A DNA stretch of 6,759 nucleotides. It comes from Planctomycetia bacterium. GTDB taxonomy: Bacteria; Planctomycetota; Phycisphaerae; Phycisphaerales; SM1A02. Under the pieces are notes generated by a model that made no database searches, was not told where the DNA came from, and worked only from the letters and a program-made list of their open reading frames with translations. Positions 1 through 5,767 of this stretch are shown piece after piece; positions within the stretch are counted from its first letter, which is position 1; every line of letters begins with the position of its first letter. Made by a program: the position numbers and the translations under genes. The stretch covers positions 1 through 6,759 of the forward strand of contig SYHM01000011.1 of assembly GCA_005799205.1 (NCBI GenBank), read 5' to 3'.

Positions 1-89
1 GTCGACTCTTGTCGTGCTCGTTCCCCTGCCAGAATGCACGAGAGCTCTGGATCGACTCGCTGGACCGTCGCGATCAACTCATCGCTCAT
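1..89 (-). CDS. glyA: Serine hydroxymethyltransferase, N-terminal fragment (partial, runs off left edge)
   Basis: Reading the minus strand from the ATG at 89 gives 29 complete codons with no stop up to the window edge: MSDELIATVQRVDPEL followed by SCILAGERARQES. The 'DPEL...I..ERxRQES' pattern is the usual start of serine hydroxymethyltransferases, just before their conserved 'LELIASEN' block, which would lie outside the window. That PLP enzyme makes glycine and methylene-tetrahydrofolate from serine in the cytoplasm. The frame stays open upstream, and an in-frame ATG at 140 would add 17 residues. I prefer 89 because the conserved part begins there, although neither start has a convincing Shine-Dalgarno site. 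The gene is divergent from the methyltransferase gene at 188. The call rests on one short conserved stretch, so another protein is possible. Confidence 0.6.
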   Translation of the reverse strand, partial: MSDELIATVQRVDPELSCILAGERARQES

Positions 90-187
90 GGTGTCGTGGC
101 ATGGATGTGCTCCCGGAATGCTCGTTGCTGCGCTGGTCATGCTCGCGATGGTAGCGGTGTGACCCTCGCGGTATCGTCGTCGCCGTG

Positions 188-679
188 ATGGAGCGGCCCC
201 TTGCTGGAGCGACGGTCATTCTCGAGTTCAAGAGTGGATTCCCTCACACTCGGTACCGAAGCGGACGCCCGCGGGTGAATCGCAAGAGCCTGCCAGACGA
301 ACTCCAATTGGCTGCGGACTTGATCTGCGAGTTCGCAGCTGGGCGTGCGGTCGCTCGGGCTCAGATCGCTCGACTTCTTCCAGCGACTCCCCCGTTTCAC
401 GCTGCCTGTTGGCGCGCGGCACTGACGATTCCAGCGGGAGAGACACGAACCTACCAGTGGCTCGCAGCCGCTGCAGGTCGACCGAGGGCGCATCGAGCTG
501 CCGCAGCCGCGATGGCGAGAAACCCGCTTGCACCACTCGTCCCCTGCCACCGCGTTGTGAGCGCGACAGGACTCGGCGGATTCTGCGGCACGATGGCGCA
601 GCCAGGTGATCGCACTCCTGCGCATTGGGCACTCGGGATGAAACTTCGATTGCTCGAGAACGAACGCACGCGTAGGTAG
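188..679 (+). CDS. ogt: Methylated-DNA--[protein]-cysteine S-methyltransferase (O6-alkylguanine repair)
   Basis: This suicide repair protein transfers the alkyl group from O6-alkylguanine in DNA to its own cysteine. Numbering from the ATG at 188 (163 aa), the acceptor Cys120 lies in PCHRV (119-123). The helix-turn-helix region begins at 'PAGETRTYQWLA', with Tyr89 matching human Tyr114. The Arg103 'finger' sits nine residues before Asn112, the same spacing as human Arg128/Asn137. The C-terminal 'KLRLLENE' places Glu159 as the hydrogen-bond-network glutamate. The N-terminal part (about 1-65) is short and poorly conserved, as in stand-alone Ogt/MGMT proteins, and there is no Ada-type Cys-rich domain. 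A GTG directly before the ATG (185) is an alternative start, and an in-frame TAG at 152-154 bounds the frame. No Shine-Dalgarno site is visible. Compared with human MGMT there are about 12 extra residues between GGFCG (131-134 region) and Lys152. ugd follows after 21 bases. Confidence 0.9.
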   Translation: MERPLAGATVILEFKSGFPHTRYRSGRPRVNRKSLPDELQLAADLICEFAAGRAVARAQIARLLPATPPFHAACWRAALTIPAGETRTYQWLAAAAGRPRAHRAAAAAMARNPLAPLVPCHRVVSATGLGGFCGTMAQPGDRTPAHWALGMKLRLLENERTRR

Positions 680-700
680 TTCCTTACACTCGCGTCCACA

Positions 701-2047
701 ATGAAGGTCACGATGGTTGGTACTGGGTATGTGGGGCTCGTCACGGGGGCGTGCTTTGCCGACATGGGAAACGATGTCACCTGCCTCGACATCGATGCCG
801 AGAAGATCGCAACGCTTCGCAAGGGTGTCAGCCCGATTTATGAACCCGGTTTGAGTGAGATGATTGTTCGCAACGCAAACGCGAACCGCTTGCATTTCAC
901 GACCGACAAGAGCGCGGCCTATCGGGATGCGAGCGTCATCTTCATCTGCGTGGGGACCCCAAGCAGGGACGATGGAAGTGCCGACTTGAAGTACGTGCTT
1001 AGCGTCGCCGACGACATCGCGTGCGAGCTCGAGCGCCTTGGATCGAAGGCCGCCACAAAGACTATTGTCGTCAAGAGCACGGTGCCGGTCGGAACGAGCC
1101 ATCGCGTGCGCGACGCGATCGCCGCCAAGACCACTGTGCGATTTCAAATCGCTGACAATCCAGAGTTTCTGAAGGAGGGAGATGCGATTTCCGACTTCAT
1201 GAATCCCGACCGGGTCGTCTGCGGCGTCGACAACCCCGCCACGGCAGCGACGATGCGTGCCCTCTACGACCCGTTCATCCGCCAGGGGAATCCGATCTTC
1301 CTTCTCGACATCCCAAGCGCTGAAATGGTCAAGTACGCGAGCAACGCAATGCTGGCCTGCAAGATCTCGTTCGTGAACGAGATGGCAAGTCTCTGCGAGC
1401 GGTGCGGGGCGGACATCGAGTCGGTGCGCGAGGGGATGTGCGCAGACCGCAGAATCGGGAACCAGTTCCTGTCCCCCGGACTAGGGTATGGCGGGAGTTG
1501 CTTCCCAAAGGACACGCAGGCGGTGGTGTCAATGGGGCGCGAAGTGGGGTTAGATTGCAAACTGAACGCTGCGGTGCACGAGGTAAACCAGGATCAGCGC
1601 GCCCACTTCTGGACGAAGATCACGAACGAACTCTCGCTTGATTTGCGCGGTAAATCCTTGGCTTTTTGGGGGGTTGCGTTCAAGCCAAAGACCGACGACA
1701 TCCGCGAGGCTCCCAGCCTCACCCTCATGAACAGCGCGCTCGCTGCAGGTGCGAGGGTACGCGCGTACGACCCGGTTGCGCTCGATCACCTTGCCCATGA
1801 ACTGCCGCAGGTCGAACGTTTCGATGACCAGTACTCGGCGCTCGACGGCGCTCAGGCGCTCATTATCTGCACGGAATGGGCTGAGTTTCGATCGCCTGAC
1901 TTTGCCGAGATTCGTCGGCGCCTTGCCCATCCGGTGATTTTCGACGGCCGAAATCTCTTCCGAGCGGCGCAAATGAGCGAGTTGGGATTCATCTACGCCT
2001 CGATCGGGCGGGCGACGGTACGCCCGAGCGCGCCGCCGGCGAGATAA
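701..2047 (+). CDS. ugd: UDP-glucose 6-dehydrogenase
   Basis: This cytoplasmic enzyme oxidises UDP-glucose to UDP-glucuronate with two NAD+, feeding exopolysaccharide and nucleotide-sugar synthesis. The 448-aa protein has the usual family length. It opens with a Rossmann dinucleotide motif, GTGYVG (7-12), followed by the NAD-ribose acidic residue at the end of 'VTCLDID'. 'FICVGTP' (81-87) and 'KSTVPVGT' (125-132) are NAD-domain blocks. 'NPEFLKEG' (153-160), Lys211 and Asn215 in 'MVKYASNAMLA', and 'GYGGSCFPKD' (262-271) with nucleophile Cys267 and Asp271 form the active site. 'FWGVAFKPKTDDIREAPS' begins the UDP-binding C-terminal domain, which ends in 'FDGRNLF'. The tail after about residue 437 is short, Pro/Arg-rich and unconserved. 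The ATG at 701 places the glycine motif at the normal distance from the N-terminus. No Shine-Dalgarno precedes it; TACACT (685-690) could be a -10 box giving a very short leader. No terminator follows, so read-through towards the HU gene is possible. Confidence 0.96.
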   Translation: MKVTMVGTGYVGLVTGACFADMGNDVTCLDIDAEKIATLRKGVSPIYEPGLSEMIVRNANANRLHFTTDKSAAYRDASVIFICVGTPSRDDGSADLKYVLSVADDIACELERLGSKAATKTIVVKSTVPVGTSHRVRDAIAAKTTVRFQIADNPEFLKEGDAISDFMNPDRVVCGVDNPATAATMRALYDPFIRQGNPIFLLDIPSAEMVKYASNAMLACKISFVNEMASLCERCGADIESVREGMCADRRIGNQFLSPGLGYGGSCFPKDTQAVVSMGREVGLDCKLNAAVHEVNQDQRAHFWTKITNELSLDLRGKSLAFWGVAFKPKTDDIREAPSLTLMNSALAAGARVRAYDPVALDHLAHELPQVERFDDQYSALDGAQALIICTEWAEFRSPDFAEIRRRLAHPVIFDGRNLFRAAQMSELGFIYASIGRATVRPSAPPAR

Positions 2048-2085
2048 AAAAGTGCGTGAAATCGCAGGGATTTTGCCTGTTTCGC

Positions 2086-2115
2086 TTGCGGGCGAGTTGG
2101 CAACTGTCGTACATT
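2086..2115 (+). promoter_or_regulatory. Candidate sigma70-like promoter of the HU-family gene
   Basis: TTGCGG (2086-2091) and TACATT (2110-2115) are separated by 18 bases, each box matching the sigma70 consensus at four of six positions. The predicted start near 2122 would give a leader of about 74 bases, beginning at the palindrome at 2123. This is pattern recognition only; the ugd stop lies just upstream, at 2045-2047. Confidence 0.4.
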
Positions 2116-2122
2116 CAGCGCG

Positions 2123-2139
2123 CCGCACATGATGTGCGG
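2123..2139 (+). promoter_or_regulatory. Perfect 17-base palindrome at the predicted HU transcription start
   Basis: CCGCACAT-G-ATGTGCGG is a perfect inverted repeat with 8-base arms and a single central base. It lies immediately after the candidate -10 box. As DNA it could be an operator for a dimeric repressor or for the nucleoid protein itself. As RNA it would form a 7-bp stem with a three-base loop at or near the 5' end of the transcript, a placement known to shield some mRNAs from decay. The sequence alone does not choose between these. Confidence 0.5.
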
Positions 2140-2146
2140 ATGGGAG

Positions 2147-2188
2147 CGAGACCAATTCTCGAAGATGAAATGTCACTAGAAAGGACAT
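2147..2188 (+). promoter_or_regulatory. Further inverted repeats in the HU mRNA leader, the second overlapping the ribosome binding site
   Basis: Two more short perfect inverted repeats follow the palindrome. CGAGA (2147-2151) pairs with TCTCG (2157-2161) around a five-base loop. ATGTC (2170-2174) pairs with GACAT (2184-2188) around a nine-base loop. The second right arm contains the last two bases of the AAAGGA ribosome binding site, so folding could partly mask it. Five-base arms arise often by chance, so the structural role is tentative. Confidence 0.3.
2180..2185 (+). promoter_or_regulatory. Shine-Dalgarno site of the HU-family gene
   Basis: AAAGGA lies ten bases before the ATG at 2196. 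It is the only convincing Shine-Dalgarno sequence seen before any start codon in this window. It supports the ATG at 2196 as the real start and fits high expression of a nucleoid protein. Confidence 0.7.
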
Positions 2189-2195
2189 CACAGCA

Positions 2196-2612
2196 ATGGC
2201 AACAATGACCAAGAAACCCGCCAAGAAGGCGACCAAAGCAGCGAAGGCACCAAAGGCAGCAGCCAAGAAGGCAACTGCGCCAAAGGCATTCAAAGCGACT
2301 CCATCGACGAAGGTTCGCACACGCAGCCAAGTCATCGCTGAACTCGCGACTGCTTCTGATGTGAAGAAGACCGTTGTCAAGGAAATGTTTGACAACCTCG
2401 CTTCGATCATCGGTGCTGACCTCGGCAGCCGTGGACCAGGCGTGTTCAGTTTCTTCGGACTGATGAAGCTGAAGACTGTCAAGAAGCCAGCGACCAAGGA
2501 GCGAACCGGCGTCAACCCATTCACGGGTGAAACACAGGTGTTCAAGGCCAAGCCAGCGAGCAAGAAGGTTCGCGTGCGCCCAACCAAGGCTCTGAACGCT
2601 CTCGTCAGCTGA
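2196..2612 (+). CDS. HU-family DNA-binding protein with lysine/alanine-rich N-terminal tail
   Basis: This is a nucleoid-associated DNA-bending protein of 138 aa, against about 90 for classical HU. Residues 1 to about 38 are a disordered, strongly basic tail rich in Lys, Ala and Pro, with PAKKA/KAAKAPK-like repeats reminiscent of linker-histone tails. The HU fold starts near 'TKVRTRSQVIAELA' (38-51): two helices for dimerisation, then the beta arm. The arm carries 'VNPFTGE' (106-112), where Pro108 matches the intercalating proline of HU arms, and ends in 'FKAKPASKKVRVRP'. The combination PATKER-GVNPFTGE-VFKAKP is, from recall, typical of HU-like proteins in Planctomycetota and some other phyla. 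The gene stands alone with its own candidate promoter, a good ribosome binding site and a terminator. Lysines are encoded mostly by AAG, consistent with high expression. The tail probably adds non-specific DNA affinity and compaction, which is inference. Confidence 0.93.
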   Translation: MATMTKKPAKKATKAAKAPKAAAKKATAPKAFKATPSTKVRTRSQVIAELATASDVKKTVVKEMFDNLASIIGADLGSRGPGVFSFFGLMKLKTVKKPATKERTGVNPFTGETQVFKAKPASKKVRVRPTKALNALVS

Positions 2613-2622
2613 GTTGACTGAG

Positions 2623-2654
2623 TGTTGTGTGAGTCGCCACGGCGACTCACAACA
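2623..2654 (+). terminator. Stem-loop just after the HU stop codon, without T-run
   Basis: TGAGTCGCC (2630-2638) and GGCGACTCA (2641-2649) are perfect complements. They extend outward past a two-base bulge (2628-2629) with TGTTG (2623-2627) against CAACA (2650-2654). In RNA this gives an 8-bp core with a four-base loop plus 5 outer pairs. No T-run follows on either strand, so it is more likely a 3'-end stabiliser or a pause hairpin than a complete intrinsic terminator. Confidence 0.55.
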
Positions 2655-2678
2655 TTGCACGATGTCGCAAGATTGAAC

Positions 2679-2710
2679 ATGCGGCTCCGCTTCGGCGGGG
2701 CCGCATTTTT
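2679..2710 (+). terminator. Intrinsic terminator with UUCG tetraloop
   Basis: The left arm 2679-2690 (ATGCGGCTCCGC) pairs with 2695-2706 over 12 bp with one G-T wobble. It is closed by the extra-stable C(TTCG)G loop and followed directly by TTTTT (2706-2710). This is a textbook plus-strand terminator for the HU gene. It begins about ten bases beyond the murQ stop on the opposite strand, so it may also impede transcription arriving from that operon, but the minus-strand side has no T-run. Confidence 0.9.
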
Positions 2711-2716
2711 CATTCG

Positions 2717-3628
2717 TCAGGCGAGTGCGGCGCGAAGACTCTCCCCAACCGCTCGCAGTCGGTGTTCGGCGTCCTCGCGCGAGGCGCTGCGCGCACGCAT
2801 GATGATCGCAACCTTGACGCGTCCTCCTGCTGACGCGAGCAAGCCGGCAGCCTCGGCGCGGGTGAGCGACCCGTCAAACTGCTGAAGTGTGCGGATCGCA
2901 CGATCAACAAGTTTGTCGTTCGTCGCCGCGACATCGACCATCAGATTTCCATGCACCTTGCCGAGCTGTGCAAAGAGCGCAGTTGTGATGCAGTTCAGCG
3001 CGAGTTTCGTTGCACTCCCAGCCTTGAGACGAGTTGATCCAGTCAGTATCTCTGGACCAGTCCGAAGCACGATGAGGTGATCGCACGCGATTGGTCGTTC
3101 GCGCGGCGAACAGACGATGAGCGCAGTCAGCGCTCCACGAGCCTTTGCGAGCGCGAGTGCTCCCAGTGCATAGGGGGTGGTTCCTCCGGCAGCGATCCCC
3201 ACAACTGTGTCGAGTTCGCACAGCGCGTGCGCAGTGAACTCGGCCTCGGCGCCATCGGCATCATCCTCGCGGCGCTCGCTACTGCGGCGGAGTGCCGAAT
3301 CCCCTCCAGCAATCAACCCAACGACCTGAGAGGGATCACTGCAAAATGTCGGAGGGCACTCGCTCGCGTCAAGCACTCCCAAACGGCCCGAGGTACCCGC
3401 GCCGCAATAGAAGAGCCGCCCCCTCCGCCTGACGCGCGCAACGAGGGCCTCAATCAGCGCCGCTAGATCAGCAGCCGCATCGTCGACCGCTTCGTTGACG
3501 ATCGCGTGATCGCGCGCAATCGCGCGCACCTGCTCAATGACCGAGAGGGAATCAAAGTCTGTCGAATCGGGATGGCGCTGCTCAGTCGCAACATGACTTC
3601 GATCGGGAGGAAGTGCTTCGTTGCTCAT
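2717..3628 (-). CDS. murQ: N-acetylmuramic acid 6-phosphate etherase
   Basis: MurQ cleaves the D-lactyl ether of MurNAc-6-phosphate to GlcNAc-6-phosphate and D-lactate, a cytoplasmic step of peptidoglycan recycling. Numbered from the ATG at 3628 (303 aa, normal length), 'TEQRHPDS' (15-22) matches the family N-terminus. The SIS fold contains 'GAGTSGRLGVLDASECPPTF' (76-95), where Glu90 corresponds to catalytic Glu83 of the E. coli enzyme. Glu121 in 'RRED' sits 31 residues later, as E. coli Glu114 does. 'GTTPYALGAL', 'GPEILTGSTRLKAGSATK' (191-208) and 'GNLMVDVAATNDKL' complete the signature. A GTG nine bases upstream (3637) is an alternative start that would leave only nine bases after the peptidase stop; no Shine-Dalgarno supports either. 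It is the last gene of the minus-strand operon and converges on the HU gene. No MurP-type PTS transporter or AnmK kinase is visible here. Confidence 0.96.
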   Translation of the reverse strand: MSNEALPPDRSHVATEQRHPDSTDFDSLSVIEQVRAIARDHAIVNEAVDDAAADLAALIEALVARVRRRGRLFYCGAGTSGRLGVLDASECPPTFCSDPSQVVGLIAGGDSALRRSSERREDDADGAEAEFTAHALCELDTVVGIAAGGTTPYALGALALAKARGALTALIVCSPRERPIACDHLIVLRTGPEILTGSTRLKAGSATKLALNCITTALFAQLGKVHGNLMVDVAATNDKLVDRAIRTLQQFDGSLTRAEAAGLLASAGGRVKVAIIMRARSASREDAEHRLRAVGESLRAALA

Positions 3629-3646
3629 GGGGGTCACGGGGGTGAT

Positions 3647-5764
3647 TCAGGGTTCGCGAGCGGTTCCGAGCGGCGTTGCCTTCAGCTCGCGCGTAAAGAA
3701 AGTCCACATCGCATCGTTCTCTGCCGCGTTGAATCCGCCATGACCCGCCTTCGGGAAAAACAGCATGTCGAACGAGAAGTCGCGGTCGTAGAGTTTCTGC
3801 GCGATCGCCCATCCATTCGACGGATGAACATTGTCATCTTGCATTCCGTGAATGAGCATGAACTTGCCCTTCATGCGATCGGCGTGAACGAGCACACTCC
3901 CGTCGTCATACCCCGCTTGATTCTCTGCTGGGGTTCGCATGAATCGCTCGGTGTAGATCGAGTCGTACTGGCGCCAGTCCATTGGGCCAGCGCGAGCGAC
4001 GGCGACTGAAAAGACGTCGGGGTGCCGGACGAGCGCAAGTGCGGCCATGAACCCACCGTAACTCATGCCTGTGATGCCTACGCGCGATCCATCAATGCCT
4101 GGGCGCTTGGCGAGTTGCTGGACAGCGGCCGCTTGATCGTCGAGGTCCGGTCCACCGAGCCTGAGGTAGGTCGCGTCTTCGAAGGCCTTTCCTCGCCCTG
4201 GCGTCCCCCGGTTGTCGAGCTGCAGAATCACGAAACCGAGTTCGCACTCTGCGCGCGGAGAGGAAAACCGATTCGAGACCGTCGCAAAATAAGGTCCGCC
4301 ATACGCATCGACGACAAGCGGCCAAGACTTTGCTGGATCGAAGTTGCTTGGATAGTGCAGCGTTCCATAGAGATCGGTCGCCCCGTCAGCCGCCTTGACG
4401 CGGACGAGTTCGGGCGGCGGAAGTGCGCGCGACGACCAAATATCGCTCGCTCCCTCGCTCAGCGTTGCGACCACGGCGGCGCTCTCGCCTGCGTCTATTC
4501 GGTAGAGCCGCGATGAGGGCGGTTGCGAAATCGTCTCATCTGATGCGATGAAAAACTCCCCCGAGGGTGCGACGCGAAACCTGCCGTAGCAACGATCGTC
4601 TGGCGTGAGCCGCCGCTGCATCGTCCCGTCGAGCTTCACTGACATCAGTTGCGGATTGATCGCCGTCGCCGAAGGAAACGCCGTGTAATAGAGGACCCCG
4701 TGCGTTTCGTCGACCTGCACGATTGCACCCGATGGAAACCCGCCGTGCGTCAGCGCGATGACTGCGCTGCTGTCGAGTGACCTCAACTCGTACTGCTTGA
4801 ATCCCGATCGCTCGGTCGACCAGATGAACTGGCGACCGTCTGCGAGAAACTCCATTTCTGGATTGTGGTGGTTCCAGTGAGGTTGCTCTTCTCGCAGAAT
4901 GACGCGCACAGCCCCAGTCGCGGGCTCAACTGCACAGAGTTCAAGGACATCGTGCCGGCGGTTGAGGCGGTGAAAGAGCAGCGTCTCTCCCGCGGGAGCG
5001 AACTCGATTCCATAGATGTACTGATCGGCGCTTCCGACATCAATGGTCGCAATCGGCGCGGGAGCGTCTCCCTGTTCGCTCGCGCACCACGCCCACGCGT
5101 CGATGACACAGAGCGTCGCAACTGGATTGGGATCTCCAGGCTTCGGATATCGCTCGCTCTCAAGTTCTGGGCGCAGTTTCGTGAGCCCGGAGAGAAGCGT
5201 GTACTGCGGCACCGCCTCATCGTTGAACTTATAGAACGCGAGCCAGCGCGAATCTGCACTCCACCACATGCCAGTCGTTTGATCGAGTTCTTCGCCGTAG
5301 ACCCAACTCGCGGTGCCATACCGCTGCGTTGACGTTCCATCGGTCGTGATGGCGCGCTCGCGTGCGCTGTCGCACTTCACGTACACATTGCCATCGCGCG
5401 AGATGGCGATACGCGCTCCATCAGGAGAGGACTCACTCGCGCGCTGATGACCGCGCGATGGAGCGCGCTTCTCACGGCGTGGCTTTGGAGCAACCGCCGG
5501 TGGCGGAGTTGATCCCTCAGGTGACGGCGACACGATTCCAGTCTTCAAGTCGACGAGGCTCCACTGCCCAGCCTTGCGAATCCACGCGGTGTGCCCCGCT
5601 TCGTCCCAGCGCACATCGCGCACTGATCCTGTGTCGGATGGCCGAAAGTCACGCGCAATCGACTCACCCAAAGACCCGCCTGGAAGTTCTGCGAAGGGGA
5701 TCCAATCAGCCCGCGCGAGCGCACTGAGAACAAACGACGCGAGGATGCACAGCGGAAAGCGCAT
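3647..5764 (-). CDS. Secreted S9 family peptidase, dipeptidyl-peptidase IV-like
   Basis: This serine peptidase likely removes N-terminal dipeptides from peptides outside the cytoplasm. The 705-aa protein begins with a Sec signal peptide: MR, a hydrophobic core to about residue 16, and an ALARA site with cleavage expected after Ala19. Residues about 79-110 are a Pro/basic low-complexity stretch inserted before 'SPDGARIA'. The beta-propeller (about 110-440) contains 'VYGEELDQ', with the Glu158-Glu159 pair that in DPP-IV grips the substrate N-terminus, and 'WWSADSRWLAFYKFND'. The C-terminal alpha/beta hydrolase has Tyr488 in 'DAYGGPYF' (oxyanion hole), nucleophile Ser568 in 'GMSYGGF', Asp643 in 'MQDDNVH' and His675 in 'AGHGG'. 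The Asp-His spacing of 32 equals human DPP-IV. The gene starts three bases after the kinase stop and ends shortly before murQ, so it is translated within that operon. Substrate specificity is not readable from the sequence. Confidence 0.93.
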   Translation of the reverse strand: MRFPLCILASFVLSALARADWIPFAELPGGSLGESIARDFRPSDTGSVRDVRWDEAGHTAWIRKAGQWSLVDLKTGIVSPSPEGSTPPPAVAPKPRREKRAPSRGHQRASESSPDGARIAISRDGNVYVKCDSARERAITTDGTSTQRYGTASWVYGEELDQTTGMWWSADSRWLAFYKFNDEAVPQYTLLSGLTKLRPELESERYPKPGDPNPVATLCVIDAWAWCASEQGDAPAPIATIDVGSADQYIYGIEFAPAGETLLFHRLNRRHDVLELCAVEPATGAVRVILREEQPHWNHHNPEMEFLADGRQFIWSTERSGFKQYELRSLDSSAVIALTHGGFPSGAIVQVDETHGVLYYTAFPSATAINPQLMSVKLDGTMQRRLTPDDRCYGRFRVAPSGEFFIASDETISQPPSSRLYRIDAGESAAVVATLSEGASDIWSSRALPPPELVRVKAADGATDLYGTLHYPSNFDPAKSWPLVVDAYGGPYFATVSNRFSSPRAECELGFVILQLDNRGTPGRGKAFEDATYLRLGGPDLDDQAAAVQQLAKRPGIDGSRVGITGMSYGGFMAALALVRHPDVFSVAVARAGPMDWRQYDSIYTERFMRTPAENQAGYDDGSVLVHADRMKGKFMLIHGMQDDNVHPSNGWAIAQKLYDRDFSFDMLFFPKAGHGGFNAAENDAMWTFFTRELKATPLGTAREP

Positions 5765-5767
5765 CGG

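Noticed and set aside
137..1147. 336-codon open frame on the minus strand, antisense to the methyltransferase and ugd
   Set aside because: The protein is Arg/Ser/Cys-rich with no recognisable motif, and both plus-strand genes beneath it have full family signatures. It is a high-GC shadow.
2031..2041. CGCCG-C-CGGCG palindrome at the end of ugd as a possible terminator
   Set aside because: It is followed by AGATAAAAAA on the plus strand, not a T-run, and lies inside the coding sequence. A short GC palindrome in high-GC DNA is expected.
2165..2179. Four-codon mini-ORF (MKCH, stop TAG) ending directly before the HU ribosome binding site
   Set aside because: It could act as a leader peptide, but it has no ribosome binding site of its own and no run of regulatory codons. 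Such short frames are common by chance.
1550..2713. 387-codon minus-strand frame across the end of ugd, the HU promoter region and the HU gene
   Set aside because: It runs through a promoter, a leader and a terminator hairpin without conserved content. It is open because of the AAG/GCN-rich codons of the HU tail on the opposite strand.
3629..3646. Near-repeat GGGGGTCA / GGGGGTGA around the murQ start
   Set aside because: It is only two imperfect 8-base copies in the short gap between peptidase and murQ, and coding constraint and base composition suffice to explain it.
3506..4516. Plus-strand frames of 160-170 codons opposite murQ and the S9 peptidase
   Set aside because: They lack family motifs and starts with any signal, and they overlap well-supported minus-strand genes.
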